DNA from: Tubiluchus corallicola
Lineage: Eukaryota; Priapulida; Priapulimorpha; Priapulimorphida; Tubiluchidae
Assembly: GCA_030141605.1 (NCBI GenBank)
Contig: JAQGDQ010000092.1
Location: 327,501-361,000, forward strand
DNA: 33,500 nucleotides
Direction of reading: 5' to 3'
The position numbers and the translations under genes are program-made. Below, one piece after another: positions 22,901 through 30,506 of this stretch (position 1 is its first letter; the number at the start of each line of letters is the position of its first letter). The notes beneath the pieces were generated by a model. It was not told where the DNA came from, searched no databases, and saw nothing but the letters and a program-made list of their open reading frames with translations.

Positions 22901-24624
22901 TTCTGTTTCTGCTATTCCTGGTCTGAATGCTGTGTCGGGTCCATCTCTTCTGTCATTGTAAATTTCTGTAAACCATCAAAAACATATTGTCAGTAGGCAT
23001 ACATCATTATAAACACACTATGGAAACAGATGTCAGCCTGTCACTTTTGGCACAGATTTTCTTTTCATTATTTTCAATTGGCTAAAAAAGTAAAACAGCT
23101 TTTTTGACTCTAACACTTAAAGAATAAAACCCAAGTGATTCAAAGTGGATAAAAGTCATTGTACCCTAGTTTGCATTCCAGAATTTTTTGCAGGAGCAAG
23201 CACATGTGTAATGTGGTAAAAATGCTGAGTAAAAATGACACAGGAAAAATGGCACAACTGGAAAAGTAGGTAAAAATGGCACAGGAAAAATCACACAAAT
23301 GGAAAAGTAGGAAATAATGGCATAGGAAAAATAGCATGGTAAAAATGGCACAAGGAAAAATAGTACAGGTAAAAAGGCATAGGAAAACATGGCCCAAATG
23401 AAAAAGCAGGTAAAATGGCACAGAAAAAATTAGCACAAATGGAAAAGTGGAAAAAATAGCAAATATTTTATATTGACGCAATTGATTTCTACAATAAACC
23501 TAGAATGTGCTCAGTAGGAAGTAGATCTCTGCCAAAGCCAAACAAACCTAAACATATTTGTTTTATTCTTTTGATTAACACAAAGATAAACAAGCAAACA
23601 TACAAAAATGTGCCTGTATAGGTAGCAAACGTCTCACAAAATATTTGTTCAAAAGTAGATTTATAACCAATAATGCACAAATGTTCCACATAGTGCTTTA
23701 TCTACTTTTCAACCAATAATTTTGTCGATGGAAATAGACTGACAAATATATACGTATTCACATACCAAGTCACCTTATAAGGCTATACACATTAATAAGC
23801 AAAGGTTATAGACAGCATTACATGTGAGAATTTCTTGAAATGGAACTGGAACTAACTCAAAGTATGTTGTTTGTCAAGGTGGAGGTAACGAAAAGAAGTA
23901 CTAAATATCTCTCTGAGACCTCCACAAAGTGTTTCATGTTGTTGTTTTTTTTTTTGTATGTGGTGTTCGGTCAATTTTTGCGAAAAAAGAACCAGCAAAA
24001 ATATTCCCATTTTGGCATTCAACACCCGCCCGCCTTCTATACAAAGTTTCATGGAAATCTGTTAGGTAGTTACTGCATAATAGGCTTAATGCCAAAACAG
24101 ACAAAAAACAACCAAACAAGCAGACAAACAAAGAAACTGTGTTGAAGCATAACTTCCTTGGCAGAAGTAAAAACAGCTAAAATAATTATCCCCCGCGGTA
24201 ATCCTAACCCTAAACTCATATTTAACTAAGTGTGCCATTTTTGCCTACTTTTCCATTTCTGCAATTTTTTCGGTGCCATTTTTCCTGTGCCATTTTTACT
24301 GCGTCATTTTTCCAGTGCCATTTTTACCGTACCATTTTTTCCTGTCCCCTACATTCGTGTAATGCATTCACATAACGGTTTATTAGCCACTGTCAACAGA
24401 CGAACAAACTCTTCATACCTTTCTATAATAATCACTTTCAAGTGGAAACAGGGAATTTCACATATAAAACAAAAAATTTTGCTTATTTGCCACCACAGTC
24501 TTCTAATTACTAACACCTCACCTGAATCTTCAAGTTCTAGATGCCCTCGAACATTACTTATATTACATGCTAAAATCGTAAAAAGGCTGAAGCCGCACAG
24601 CAGAACAACATGATGAATCATCAT
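4911..24624 (-). CDS. MIA3: TANGO1/MIA3-like ER exit site cargo receptor (16 exons, complete, about 2255 aa)
   Basis: TANGO1-family proteins sit at ER exit sites, recruit Sec23/Sec24 COPII coat through proline-rich tails, and help export bulky cargo such as collagens. Sixteen phase-compatible exons give 6768 nt. Predicted layout: signal peptide (1-27); acidic, low-complexity lumenal region (28 to about 1445); transmembrane helix (about 1446-1465, LQLSFVIAFICVFLLRLYQL); cytoplasmic coiled coil (about 1505-1895); proline-rich tail with several PPP triplets (about 1905-2255). The family call rests on the architecture and on characteristic coiled-coil stretches: LNDCLTQLEIL, EQIRNLMDVNRINL, TYFKEKEAMLQKQL and EKKAHDNW followed by LAARKAERELAE. 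The N-terminal SH3 (MIA-like) domain of vertebrate TANGO1 is not visible. The tail is also unusual in being RS/SP-repeat rich. TANGO1 is favoured over the short cTAGE5 form because of the signal peptide and huge lumenal region. Introns hold several repeat elements. Confidence 0.88.
5321..5466. repeat. simple repeats (TTTGCA)n and imperfect (TAG/CAG)n
   Basis: About four hexamer copies (GCATTTGCATTTGCATTTGC) lie near 5321-5341. An imperfect trinucleotide tract of AGT/AGC type runs from about 5418 to 5466, ending in CAGCAGCAGCTGC. Both lie in the last intron of the TANGO1-like gene. Confidence 0.6.
5958..6739 (-). CDS. MIA3: TANGO1-like exon 15: proline-rich and RS/SP-repeat tail
   Basis: The acceptor is TTGTCTTTTACAG and the donor GTATGT, 260 full codons, phase 2 in and phase 1 out. 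It starts PPGRFPSPFMPPPRPMVPLD and has ISPPPFAG, so it continues the Sec23-binding type proline-rich region. It then becomes a repeat-rich tail with many copies of DRR(G/S)xSP, SYERG(R/H)SP and YRRSPSPD, dense in Arg, Ser, Pro, Tyr and Asp. That is unusual for this family and resembles RS-type splicing-factor domains. It ends PVFPPHVVTR. Long overlapping frames on both strands here are by-products of this composition. If unspliced, the frame would run on to a stop at 5788, but the added residues look intronic. Confidence 0.84.
7642..7870 (-). CDS. MIA3: TANGO1-like exon 14: proline-rich region, part 1
   Basis: The acceptor is TATCTTGACAG and the donor GTATGT, phase 1 in and phase 2 out. It begins PEFIIGAGNESQGSVGVSPV, a linker rich in S/T/G/P, then KLPGPPMMVPPPLMPRPF and DRPLPPPFL. 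The PPP triplets are of the kind that bind Sec23 in TANGO1 family members. It joins in frame to exon 15, completing FLMPPGRFPSPF. Confidence 0.82.
8262..8632. repeat. 25-bp minisatellite, about 15 copies
   Basis: A tandem array with consensus GTTCCAGACAAGCGAAAACA followed by CAGAA lies in the intron between exons 13 and 14 of the TANGO1-like gene. Copies differ by one to three bases, and one copy is 4 bases short. Because 25 is not a multiple of three and the unit has no stop codon on the minus strand, it creates long overlapping hydrophobic ORFs in all three minus frames, which are artefacts. Confidence 0.9.
8669..8798 (-). CDS. MIA3: TANGO1-like exon 13: end of coiled coil
   Basis: The acceptor is TTATTATTATTAAG and the donor GTAAGT, phase 0 in and phase 1 out. 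LAARKAERELAEAKTEAALL followed by RSRLTESEVRRAQ aligns with the family segment that follows the HENW motif. The alternative acceptor GCAG six bases later would remove LA and fits the family less well. Confidence 0.84.
9038..9073 (-). CDS. MIA3: TANGO1-like exon 12: 36-nt micro-exon
   Basis: The acceptor is ATTTTCTTTTGCAG and the donor GTACAT, 12 codons LTQQEKKAHDNW, phase 0 on both sides. EKKAHDNW is a near match to the HEKKAHENW motif of vertebrate TANGO1/cTAGE5, so this tiny exon is well supported despite its size. Confidence 0.85.
9771..9902 (-). CDS. MIA3: TANGO1-like exon 11: coiled coil
   Basis: The acceptor is TTTTTGCATTTAG and the donor GTAAGA, 44 codons, phase 0 on both sides: EHEEKLTETEKLRNLTEKEI, later RKQMEDLQKEILSIEKSYKA. 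It fits the family's second coiled-coil block of E-H-x-L, I-E-E-M-E and K-S-F/Y motifs. Confidence 0.85.
10348..10517 (-). CDS. MIA3: TANGO1-like exon 10: coiled coil
   Basis: The acceptor is GCCATTTTTCTAG and the donor GTGCAA, phase 1 in and phase 0 out, 56 full codons. It begins KLAEMEYDMQALQEKHTKAE and ends TYFKEKEAMLQKQLGLHEVK. The YFKEKEAMLQKQL stretch matches the family's LYQQKEMALQKKL-like segment. Confidence 0.86.
11296..11542 (-). CDS. MIA3: TANGO1-like exon 9: most conserved coiled-coil part
   Basis: The acceptor is AATTTCTTTAG, phase 0 in and phase 1 out. It encodes NLNDCLTQLEILSEKRK and, after an acidic linker, EQIRNLMDVNRINLILNEVE and MQLNQMTTEKQNMEG. This matches the TANGO1/cTAGE5 family pattern of an NCITQL-like motif, an acidic linker and an IKQMMDVSR-like motif, and is the strongest family signature in the window. 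Two donors in the same phase are possible (exon end 11296 or 11308), differing by four residues. Confidence 0.88.
12938..13099 (-). CDS. MIA3: TANGO1-like exon 8: coiled coil
   Basis: The acceptor is TTTTTGTTTAG and the donor GTTGCT (weak), 54 codons, phase 0 on both sides. Sequence such as DKQVALLTENKEQLLQEAQA and WNETVQRLTEQVQSQETNLA is coiled-coil-like and lines up with the family position W.KL...L.EQ. Confidence 0.82.
13312..13446 (-). CDS. MIA3: TANGO1-like exon 7: coiled coil, GC donor
   Basis: The acceptor is TTTTAAAGGCAG, 45 codons in phase 0: IFLLQELNTSQQHVGDLKGK, later SLETTISDLSEQLTNANEQF and LEK. The only donor that keeps phase 0 into the next exon is AAG|GCTAGT, a GC-AG intron. 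Using the nearby GT instead puts a stop codon early in exon 8. Confidence 0.72.
13508..13590 (+). repeat. possible tRNA-derived SINE fragment
   Basis: TGGTTCAGTGG matches the pol III A-box consensus, followed about 45 bases later by a poor B-box-like GGTTTTGCCAC. It lies in the intron between exons 6 and 7 of the TANGO1-like gene. It shares only the A-box region with the candidate near 3812. Confidence 0.25.
14101..14289 (-). CDS. MIA3: TANGO1-like exon 6: coiled coil
   Basis: The acceptor is CTCTTGTTTCTAG and the donor GTATAT, phase 0 on both sides, 63 codons. Heptad-like charged sequence, for example YLENKDKITEQAKILTS and EEKDKLQDENDKLQHKIDKL, corresponds to the start of the cytoplasmic coiled coil after the membrane segment. 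Confidence 0.82.
14475..14711 (-). CDS. MIA3: TANGO1-like exon 5: transmembrane segment
   Basis: The acceptor is GTTTATCTTTCAG and the donor GTATTA, phase 0 on both sides, 79 codons. It begins LPEDYQVILLEYEVV, reminiscent of the LP(E/D)D-type stretch just before the membrane in the family. It then has one hydrophobic helix (LQLSFVIAFICVFLLRLYQL) followed by basic LRKPRV, as expected for a cytosolic stop-transfer side. It ends WRENLYLQYKDT. Only one membrane helix is obvious; vertebrate TANGO1 has an additional membrane-inserted hairpin. Confidence 0.82.
15359..15875. repeat. long imperfect inverted repeat (foldback or MITE-like element)
   Basis: The arm at about 15359-15524 is the imperfect reverse complement of about 15722-15875, separated by about 200 bp. 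Shared blocks on opposite strands include ATGGATTCCTTGA, CTATATTTAGACACGAAA, CTTCCTGC.CTAATAGC and GGCCATA.T.GAT.ATTTT. It lies in the intron between exons 4 and 5 of the TANGO1-like gene. No ORF of note lies inside, as expected for a non-autonomous element. Confidence 0.75.
16589..20499 (-). CDS. MIA3: TANGO1-like exon 4: giant acidic lumenal region
   Basis: A single 3911-nt exon (acceptor TTTTTTTGCAG, donor GTAAGT, entering phase 1 and ending phase 0) encodes about 1304 residues. It begins DVSKAIDEGVSENDYDNYYL, so it extends upstream of the point where a stand-alone ORF would be called. The N-terminal part is a D/H/E/Y-rich run from ATC/ATG-type triplets. The middle has degenerate repeats of roughly 45-60 residues built of N-E-D-A/V-S-E-D-E motifs. 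A Pro/His/Tyr-rich segment follows, then a strongly basic patch (about 17004-17085), then an amphipathic C-terminal part with SSWDELKNTNWTKVASQLWK. Long disordered acidic lumenal regions are typical of TANGO1 and evolve quickly. Confidence 0.85.
20873..20959 (-). CDS. MIA3: TANGO1-like exon 3: lumenal
   Basis: The acceptor is TTATTTTTCAG and the donor GTAGTT, with phase 1 on both sides. It encodes 29 residues (LNNLLDKKLNIDQENDDAHV ...), acidic and polar like the following exon. Small symmetric exons of this kind can be skipped without breaking the frame. Confidence 0.7.
21560..22640. repeat. degenerate TTCGG-rich tandem repeats in the intron between exons 2 and 3
   Basis: About five degenerate copies of a 38-40 bp unit (TTGTAAAATTCGGCTCAATT then TGGTTTCGGTAAACAAAAG) span 22432-22640. 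A second, more decayed cluster in the same orientation lies at about 21560-21715. The DNA between them shows no coding structure. This may be the remains of one mobile element or a decaying satellite. Confidence 0.55.
22792..22965 (-). CDS. MIA3: TANGO1-like exon 2: lumenal
   Basis: The acceptor is GATGGTTTACAG and the donor GTAATT. Entering and leaving in phase 1, it encodes 57 full codons beginning IYNDRRDGPDTAFRPG and ending HFESHESPSKVQ. It is charged and apparently unstructured. It directly follows the signal peptide exon, where vertebrate TANGO1 would have its SH3 domain, but no SH3 motif is present. Confidence 0.72.
23206..24364. mobile_element. foldback-like element with arms of short tandem repeats
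   Basis: The left arm (about 23214-23460) is built of roughly 16-18 bp units of type GGTAAAAATGGCACAGGAAA. The right arm (about 24232-24350) is built of the reverse complement, such as GTGCCATTTTTCCTGTGCCA. The inner ends of the arms align over about 45 bp (AAATGGAAAAGT on one strand, ACTTTTCCATTT on the other). The centre is about 770 bp. An identical 8-mer GTGTAATG flanks the whole at 23206-23213 and 24357-24364, a possible target-site duplication. The layout resembles foldback elements. No transposase is seen, so it would be non-autonomous. It lies in intron 1 of the TANGO1-like gene. Confidence 0.6.
24033..24150 (+). mobile_element. possible 3'-end relic of a non-LTR retrotransposon
   Basis: ACAAAGTTTCATGGAAATCT followed by GTTAGGTAGTTACTGCATAA and an ACAAACAAACAA-like tail resembles a 3'-terminal segment recurrent in RTE-type non-LTR elements of invertebrates. 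The match is from memory of the pattern and is not verified. It lies inside the foldback-like element. Confidence 0.35.
24522..24624 (-). CDS. MIA3: TANGO1-like exon 1: signal peptide
   Basis: It starts at the first of two adjacent ATGs (24622-24624 and 24619-24621). It encodes MMIHHVVLLCGFSLFTILAC followed by NISNVRGHLELEDS, a classical hydrophobic signal peptide with a polar stretch after it. The donor is GTGAGG, leaving in phase 1. An NIS glycosylation sequon lies near the likely cleavage site. Confidence 0.75.
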
Positions 24625-24644
24625 TACTAGCCTCTCAGACGCTG
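24625..24644 (-). other. short 5' leader behind a 3' splice site
   Basis: On the minus strand a TTATTATTTTACAG acceptor lies 20 bases before the first ATG. The leader is open in frame with the ATG and has no stop. The transcript therefore probably begins with an upstream noncoding exon, or receives a trans-spliced leader. The signal-peptide-like sequence directly after the ATG argues that translation starts here. Confidence 0.4.
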
Positions 24645-27344
24645 CTGTAAAATTATTATAGTGTCAGCTAAATAACATTAAACTAACTGTCTCCATAAGA
24701 AAACTATTAAAGGTTTCTGTAGCAAAGAATTTTCTGCTTTAGAAAAATTTAAGAAGGCAAATTTTTAGTACACGTCAGCACTCAGCAGGAGTATTTGGCT
24801 GCCAATGCGGGAAATCCTAGTATATGCGGAAAATTAAACGTCTTCGTTCGTTCAGCGAAGTCTATTTTTGCAAACCACATAGTTGATGCGGCCCGCAGTG
24901 CGTCTGTTACAACCTGCATGCTGCAAATCTTGAACCATTAATTTATATAAAAAATTAACTTGGCGAATCGCAATATATACATACATATTTTTAATCACTA
25001 ACGAAAGTTTATGAAACAATATAGAAAACATTACTATTGTGTTTAGTTAACTTAGCTATTAGCAGTAGTGCTATTAGCAGCTTGTGAGAGACTTAGGTGT
25101 TACAATTATAATAAAATTATGTCAGTAGTTAAAAATCATCATATTTTTGACTTTAATAACATGTTACATATATGTGTATGATACCCCAACGATAATTCTA
25201 TTGTGCAATACAACAAAAGATCATGAATAACTTGTACAAAAGTCATTCATTTCCTAAATGACTGATCCTGCAGATGATGCTTAACATTCGGCGATTCAAA
25301 TGCATCTAGTCATACTGTTGGACTAAGTGATAAGCCTAGGCCTGCTGCTTAGCTCGTAACTAGACTTGAGGAGGTGATGCCCTAAAATTCTAAAAATACC
25401 TATGCTTCATAATGAGCAATCTGATTGCCCTCAGAACTGCATGTACATATAAAGAGCTTGGAGGTGGAAACGGCAGTTGCATGTAACCCCAGAAGAGCAC
25501 TTAGTCATCTAGATAACTTACATTTGTGTGGTGCCTATTAAAATAAAGCAGTTTCACATTTGTGTAAGTGGTGTATTTATTTGAATTCTCTGGAGCCATT
25601 TTGATTACCTAGGTCATTGGACTGGGTAACTTTAACTTTTATGGGATTTATCTGCATGTCCTAGTATCGGGATGTCGTCATAGCTGGTTAACTTGTTGTC
25701 AGCCAGCGGCAGATAGGGTTAGCAGCAAGCATCAAGTATAACGGTGTAATGAGTGGCTCTATTGTTTTGCGTTTATCGGGAGTTAATACCTAAATTGGTC
25801 TTTGTATACTTGTATGAGGAAGTTGCCTGGTGTTGAGCTTAGACGTTGTTGGCCTGAATAGCTTATTCTTTTTAATTTAGCTGGTCTAATCTTCTTTTTT
25901 CCTCATTTTTGCTTTAATTGTTGGAAGTAATAATGCTGCAGCTACATGAAGTATTTGTTTGTTAATTTTTTTCTGATTGTCAAAAAATAGAGATACATGT
26001 ACAATTACAAAAATTTGCCGAAACTTGAGCAGTTAGGATAGTTCATTGTACCGTCTTAGTATAGAATTCTTTACTTTTGCACGTTGCATGTTTAGCTAGC
26101 ATTAACGGTGTGCAAAATTTTAAGATTATGTGCAGTAAGATGCGCATCGCAAGGTCTTAGTACGCATTTTCCACGCAGCAGCAAGTTAACGAACTATAGA
26201 TGTGCATCTATGGGCAACCCGATACTGGTTTCAAGAAAAAATAGTAAATAACAAAAGTCTATGATCACCAAACCAATAACCAAAGTGATCAAATGGCCCC
26301 AGAATTCAAATCAACACACTACAGTTGCACTTTCGGTATATGTTTTAAATGAAAATATTAAGGTAAAATAGTATTCATCCAACAACTTTTACCAGAAAAT
26401 TAAACTTTTGAAATTGAAAAATGAAGTTTCAGGTTGTCTGTTGCGAACTTGAAAATCGGCACAGTGCATTTTGACATCCTGCGCTGAACTTGTAAAACGT
26501 AAAAGTTTTAGTTATGTTTTGTTTACTCTTAAAGTGTGGGAGTTATCAGACTGAAGGTTTTTTGTATCTAAAAGAAATTCACGAAAATTATGTTACTAGT
26601 GTTTGTCGATCTTCACCTTAGTTCCTAGCAAGAAATAAATAAAAGCAAAGAACGAATGATTAAAGCATCATGATGTAATTACTTATTTACAAAAATTGTA
26701 CAATGTTAGACGACATGTTGAAATACAATAATAAATGTGTTAGACCTCATATTGAGTTACAGTCATGAATGCTAGTACTAATCTATGTATTTATCTGTGC
26801 ACAGAGTTTCGTACCATACAAGTACTCTCTAAATCGCCTAACCATTTCACGCGTCAGACAGGTTTCTCCCAAGGATCTACTTCTTGCTTACACTCTTATA
26901 CTACCATGCGCATTTCGATAATTACGCAGTTAAAGAGGCGATGACAGTAGTGATTCACTTGGCTTTAAAGTTATTCATTACAATTAATCTACAGAAGTTT
27001 ACGTTCCTACTATACATGGAATACTTCCTAACTAGCTTTAAGTAGAATAATATACAATAGTTGTCCAATCTTAAAGATGTTCCCGACATTATCACTCATT
27101 TAACATTTCAGGCAAAAAGCGGCATAAGGAGCATTATAATTTACCCAGGTTGATTTTATAATGACAAGATTTTATTATGGAGAATTATCAATCTGCTTCA
27201 TTGTAGGTCTACATTCTCATTAGTTACTTATCGTCTTTGCAACAAAGCCTCAATCACCGTACAACAATACTTTACTTTTCGCATTGAATTCGTGTTTTTG
27301 TTACTAGAGGCAAGAACTTGAACTTTAAAAAATATATATAGAAA

Positions 27345-27563
27345 CTACCGCTGATATTCTAACCCACAATGATTGTTCAAGACTAACTTAGGCGTTTTTC
27401 TTGTGCACAGCAATTTCATCAGTTTATGGCCAATGCATTTTCTAAATTCCTCACATGATTTGTCTACTAGTGGAGCTGATCTCTCCTTTGGCAATCTGGC
27501 TTCTGTACACAGTATTCCGACCATCTGTCCGTTGATAATTTTTCCACTGGTGACGTGCTTGTC
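27345..27563 (-). pseudogene. coding-looking fragment of unknown origin
   Basis: A 72-codon open stretch begins right after a TAG and reads DKHVTSGKIINGQMVGILCT, then EARLPKERSAPLVDKSCEEF, ending EYQR before TAG. The composition is balanced and charged, unlike the low-complexity frames typical of this AT-rich DNA. I do not recognise it. It has no good start or splice donor, so it may be a decayed gene or transposon remnant, or chance. A possible acceptor (CTTATAG) lies directly at its start. Confidence 0.2.
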
Positions 27564-28919
27564 CTATAAGATTTTGTCCACACTGTATAAATGGGAAAGG
27601 CAAACAAAAATCTGACAGATTACTTCTTTCCTTTTCCACAGAAACCCATACACTAATTACGAGCATGCGCAAATATGTCACTGATGAAGCCTGTATTGTG
27701 GGCTGCTTGTAGATATTGTGAAGATTCCTTTGGACAGAAACGCCGTTATCATGCTGTTAATTTAGTAGGGTTGCCTCTGAAGTGGCATCTGATTTCCAGC
27801 ATTTCATAGCAGAGTCACGTAATGACAAGCGGCTTGGCGAGAGATGACTTGTGTTTACGTAACTGGGTGAATATTGAATCAGAACGTGCAGTTATTGAAA
27901 TCATGCCAGGCAAGTGCATACGCCTATAGTGCAACTATTATGAAGCAAGTAGTCTGTGCTAGCCCTGAAGAGGAACAGACGAAAGTACTAAGCAGGTAAA
28001 AACATAACATAGTTACTTACAATTATGCACATACCTATAATAACATTTAAAAAATATATAAATGGCCGTCGAACATTAAGCGCTGTGAGAAAGACTTTGA
28101 TCAACACGCCAACTTAATTAGACCTCTACGGCGTACCCCTTAAGGTCGCCACATATATGAAATGCAGAGCTGCTGTACAGTAGAGCATGCTGCATCTGAT
28201 GCTTAAGTGTGTTTTGCGAAATGTATGTGGCCAACAGAAGACGGAAGACGCAGAATGTGCGATGATCCGACAATTACAACAATGACACCTCCGAGTATAT
28301 GTGCTGATTTTCATTAACGAGAACACGTGATATGTATTCAGTCACCCCATATTCCGGCTGCGCTGATGTGTACACGCGGTGCAGGTGTAAGGTATGCTAA
28401 TTTCTCAGATTATTGATGAACCGGTTTGAATGAACCTTTAAAGCCACCTTGTACTCCAGCTAGGGTATTTACAATCTATTCAGATTTAATTTTCTAATTA
28501 ACTTAAAACCTAAAATGACCCTATTACTTTGTACATTTACTTTCGTTAGTAAACAGTACTAACACTTACTTTTTCCACACCACAAAAATTGGTGAATTTA
28601 AAAAAACATAGAAAAACTTTACTAAATTATTATTTTCACAGTACAAATGCAAAAGTCCTGCATCGCCTACTTCTAACTACTGTCTGCTCTTTGCGTAGCT
28701 CTGTATCTAATTTTCTCTTACCCGGCGAATCTTCTGTCGGTAGCGCTTTATGTTCATCACCCACACAATGCTGGCAGGCCACTGAGAAGCTGATCTGGAA
28801 AGAGTGCAATTCTCTGTTAGAAACCGCAACTCTTTCGAAGGCGAGAAGTCAAAAAGTAGTTTGCGTTGCATTTGCTGGGTATAATAATCGGCAGATACGT
28901 CCCCATAAGACCGCAGTGT

Positions 28920-28981
28920 AATTATGCACCTCAACGCTCAGTTGTACCTGCTTGGCTTCTTTTACTGCAATTATGCACCTC
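28920..28981. repeat. short direct repeat AATTATGCACCTC
   Basis: The 13-mer occurs at 28920-28932 and 28969-28981, with partly similar CGCTC following each copy. Its significance is unknown. Confidence 0.4.
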
Positions 28982-29167
28982 TGCCGCTCGGGAGCAATTT
29001 GCAGCGAATCATTATTTTCTCATTCATCTTTACGTCAAGGTAAGCTTTCGGCTTGCTTTCACAGCTATGATGTCCAATATTGAATCTAACTAAGAAAGCA
29101 GATCTGTGTGCAATCAATTGCCAACTACCTATCTAGGCTACAACGAAATTTATGTTTCCCATTTAAA

Positions 29168-29249
29168 GATGATAATGATAATGATAACGATAACGATAAC
29201 GATAAAAATAACGATAACGATAATGATAATGATAACGTTAATAATAACA
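29168..29249. repeat. (GATAAC/GATAAT)n microsatellite
   Basis: A hexamer-type tract of about 80 bp alternates GATAAC and GATAAT units with one interruption (GATAAAAATAAC). Translation gives a DNDNDN artefact that is not a gene. Confidence 0.8.
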
Positions 29250-29755
29250 TCGGTTGTTTCAAAATTGCCTCATTTTTAAAACTATTAAAAGAGCTGTTAT
29301 AAGAAGGCCAGTATGGCAGTTTGGTTGCTGATGATGACTGTGGCTAAAGCAGTGCCGGAAAGTATCTCTTTTGAGTTTATTTTCAGTGAAAAGCAAGCTG
29401 TTTCACTTTTGAGTTTTGCTCATTTGCAATTATGGCCAAGAATACACTGAAATTGTCAGAGATATAATCATATTAATTCCGTTTATGATGATAAAAATCA
29501 TATCCGGTGAAATAAAAGTAATTCATTGGCTCACTTAGTCACATTCACTAATCGGAAGTTGCTTGTTTTGTAAATCTGTAAAACCACTTTGTTGTCATGC
29601 AAAATAACGTCTTATTGATTGCCACTTACTCATTGCGTACAGATCTACTTAAATTAGTTGTTGCTACATAATATGGCGGGAAATAAATCCACAAGTTAGA
29701 GAAGAAAGTCAACATTTAAGAAAATCATAAAATCGAGTTATGCCAGCTAGCATAA

Positions 29756-29905
<150 letters not shown>

Positions 29906-29906
<1 letters not shown>

Positions 29907-29980
29907 TAATTCTCTTGTTGATTAGGAGATAAATAAAAAATGTCTATGTCTATTTATCTCCTAATTAACAAGAGAATTAC
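29906..29980. repeat. 30-bp inverted repeat hairpin beside the (TG)n tract
   Basis: The left arm 29906-29935 and right arm 29951-29980 are reverse complements with a single mismatch (position 29920), separated by a 15-base loop. Each arm contains AATTCTCTTGTT.ATTAGG and continues with AGATAAATA. The left arm begins exactly where the TG tract ends. Confidence 0.85.
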
Positions 29981-30506
29981 AAGATAAACAATTTGTGCTA
30001 TAGTTAATTAACAATTGCGATAAAAAAATATAAAAGAAAGTGTCAGGGGTGCAGGAGAAAGGGTAGCGAAGGACCAATTGGTCATCAAAGTCAGCTACCC
30101 TTTTCAGATGAATGTAAATTATAAAAAAATTGATAGCGTTGCTGTCTTATTATTACATAGAGTAGAAGAAAAGAAAAATCACCGTTACTGCAAAAATCTA
30201 GCGCAAATTATGTATGAAAGACGAGATAATTAAGTAAACTACGTGGTAAGTAAACAAGTATGTCTAGCATAGACACATTAACTGTTCTTCGTTAATGTGT
30301 TCGCAAAAGTCAGTATAAGCATGACATGCTCTCACTCACGCAGTAAAACAGGTTTCGCCAGGGGCATAATATTACAATGTAGATTTTTTTTAGAAATACA
30401 TGATAATTATCCGATTTGTTACGTTTCACAACACATTGCTACCATCGGTCATAATAGTTACACGTGGTGTTTACAGTTGATTATTCTTTCAAATTATAAA
30501 GTTATA

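Noticed and set aside
23140-23481. Phe/Cys-rich minus-strand ORFs
   Set aside because: Translation of the tandem-repeat arm of the foldback-like element.
28589-29093. Overlapping ORFs of 75-110 codons in the intergenic region
   Set aside because: No recognisable motif, no splice-linked continuation, and open frames on both strands; treated as chance.
29108-29302. ORF with a DNDNDN run
   Set aside because: Translation of the GATAAC/GATAAT microsatellite; no splice or family support.
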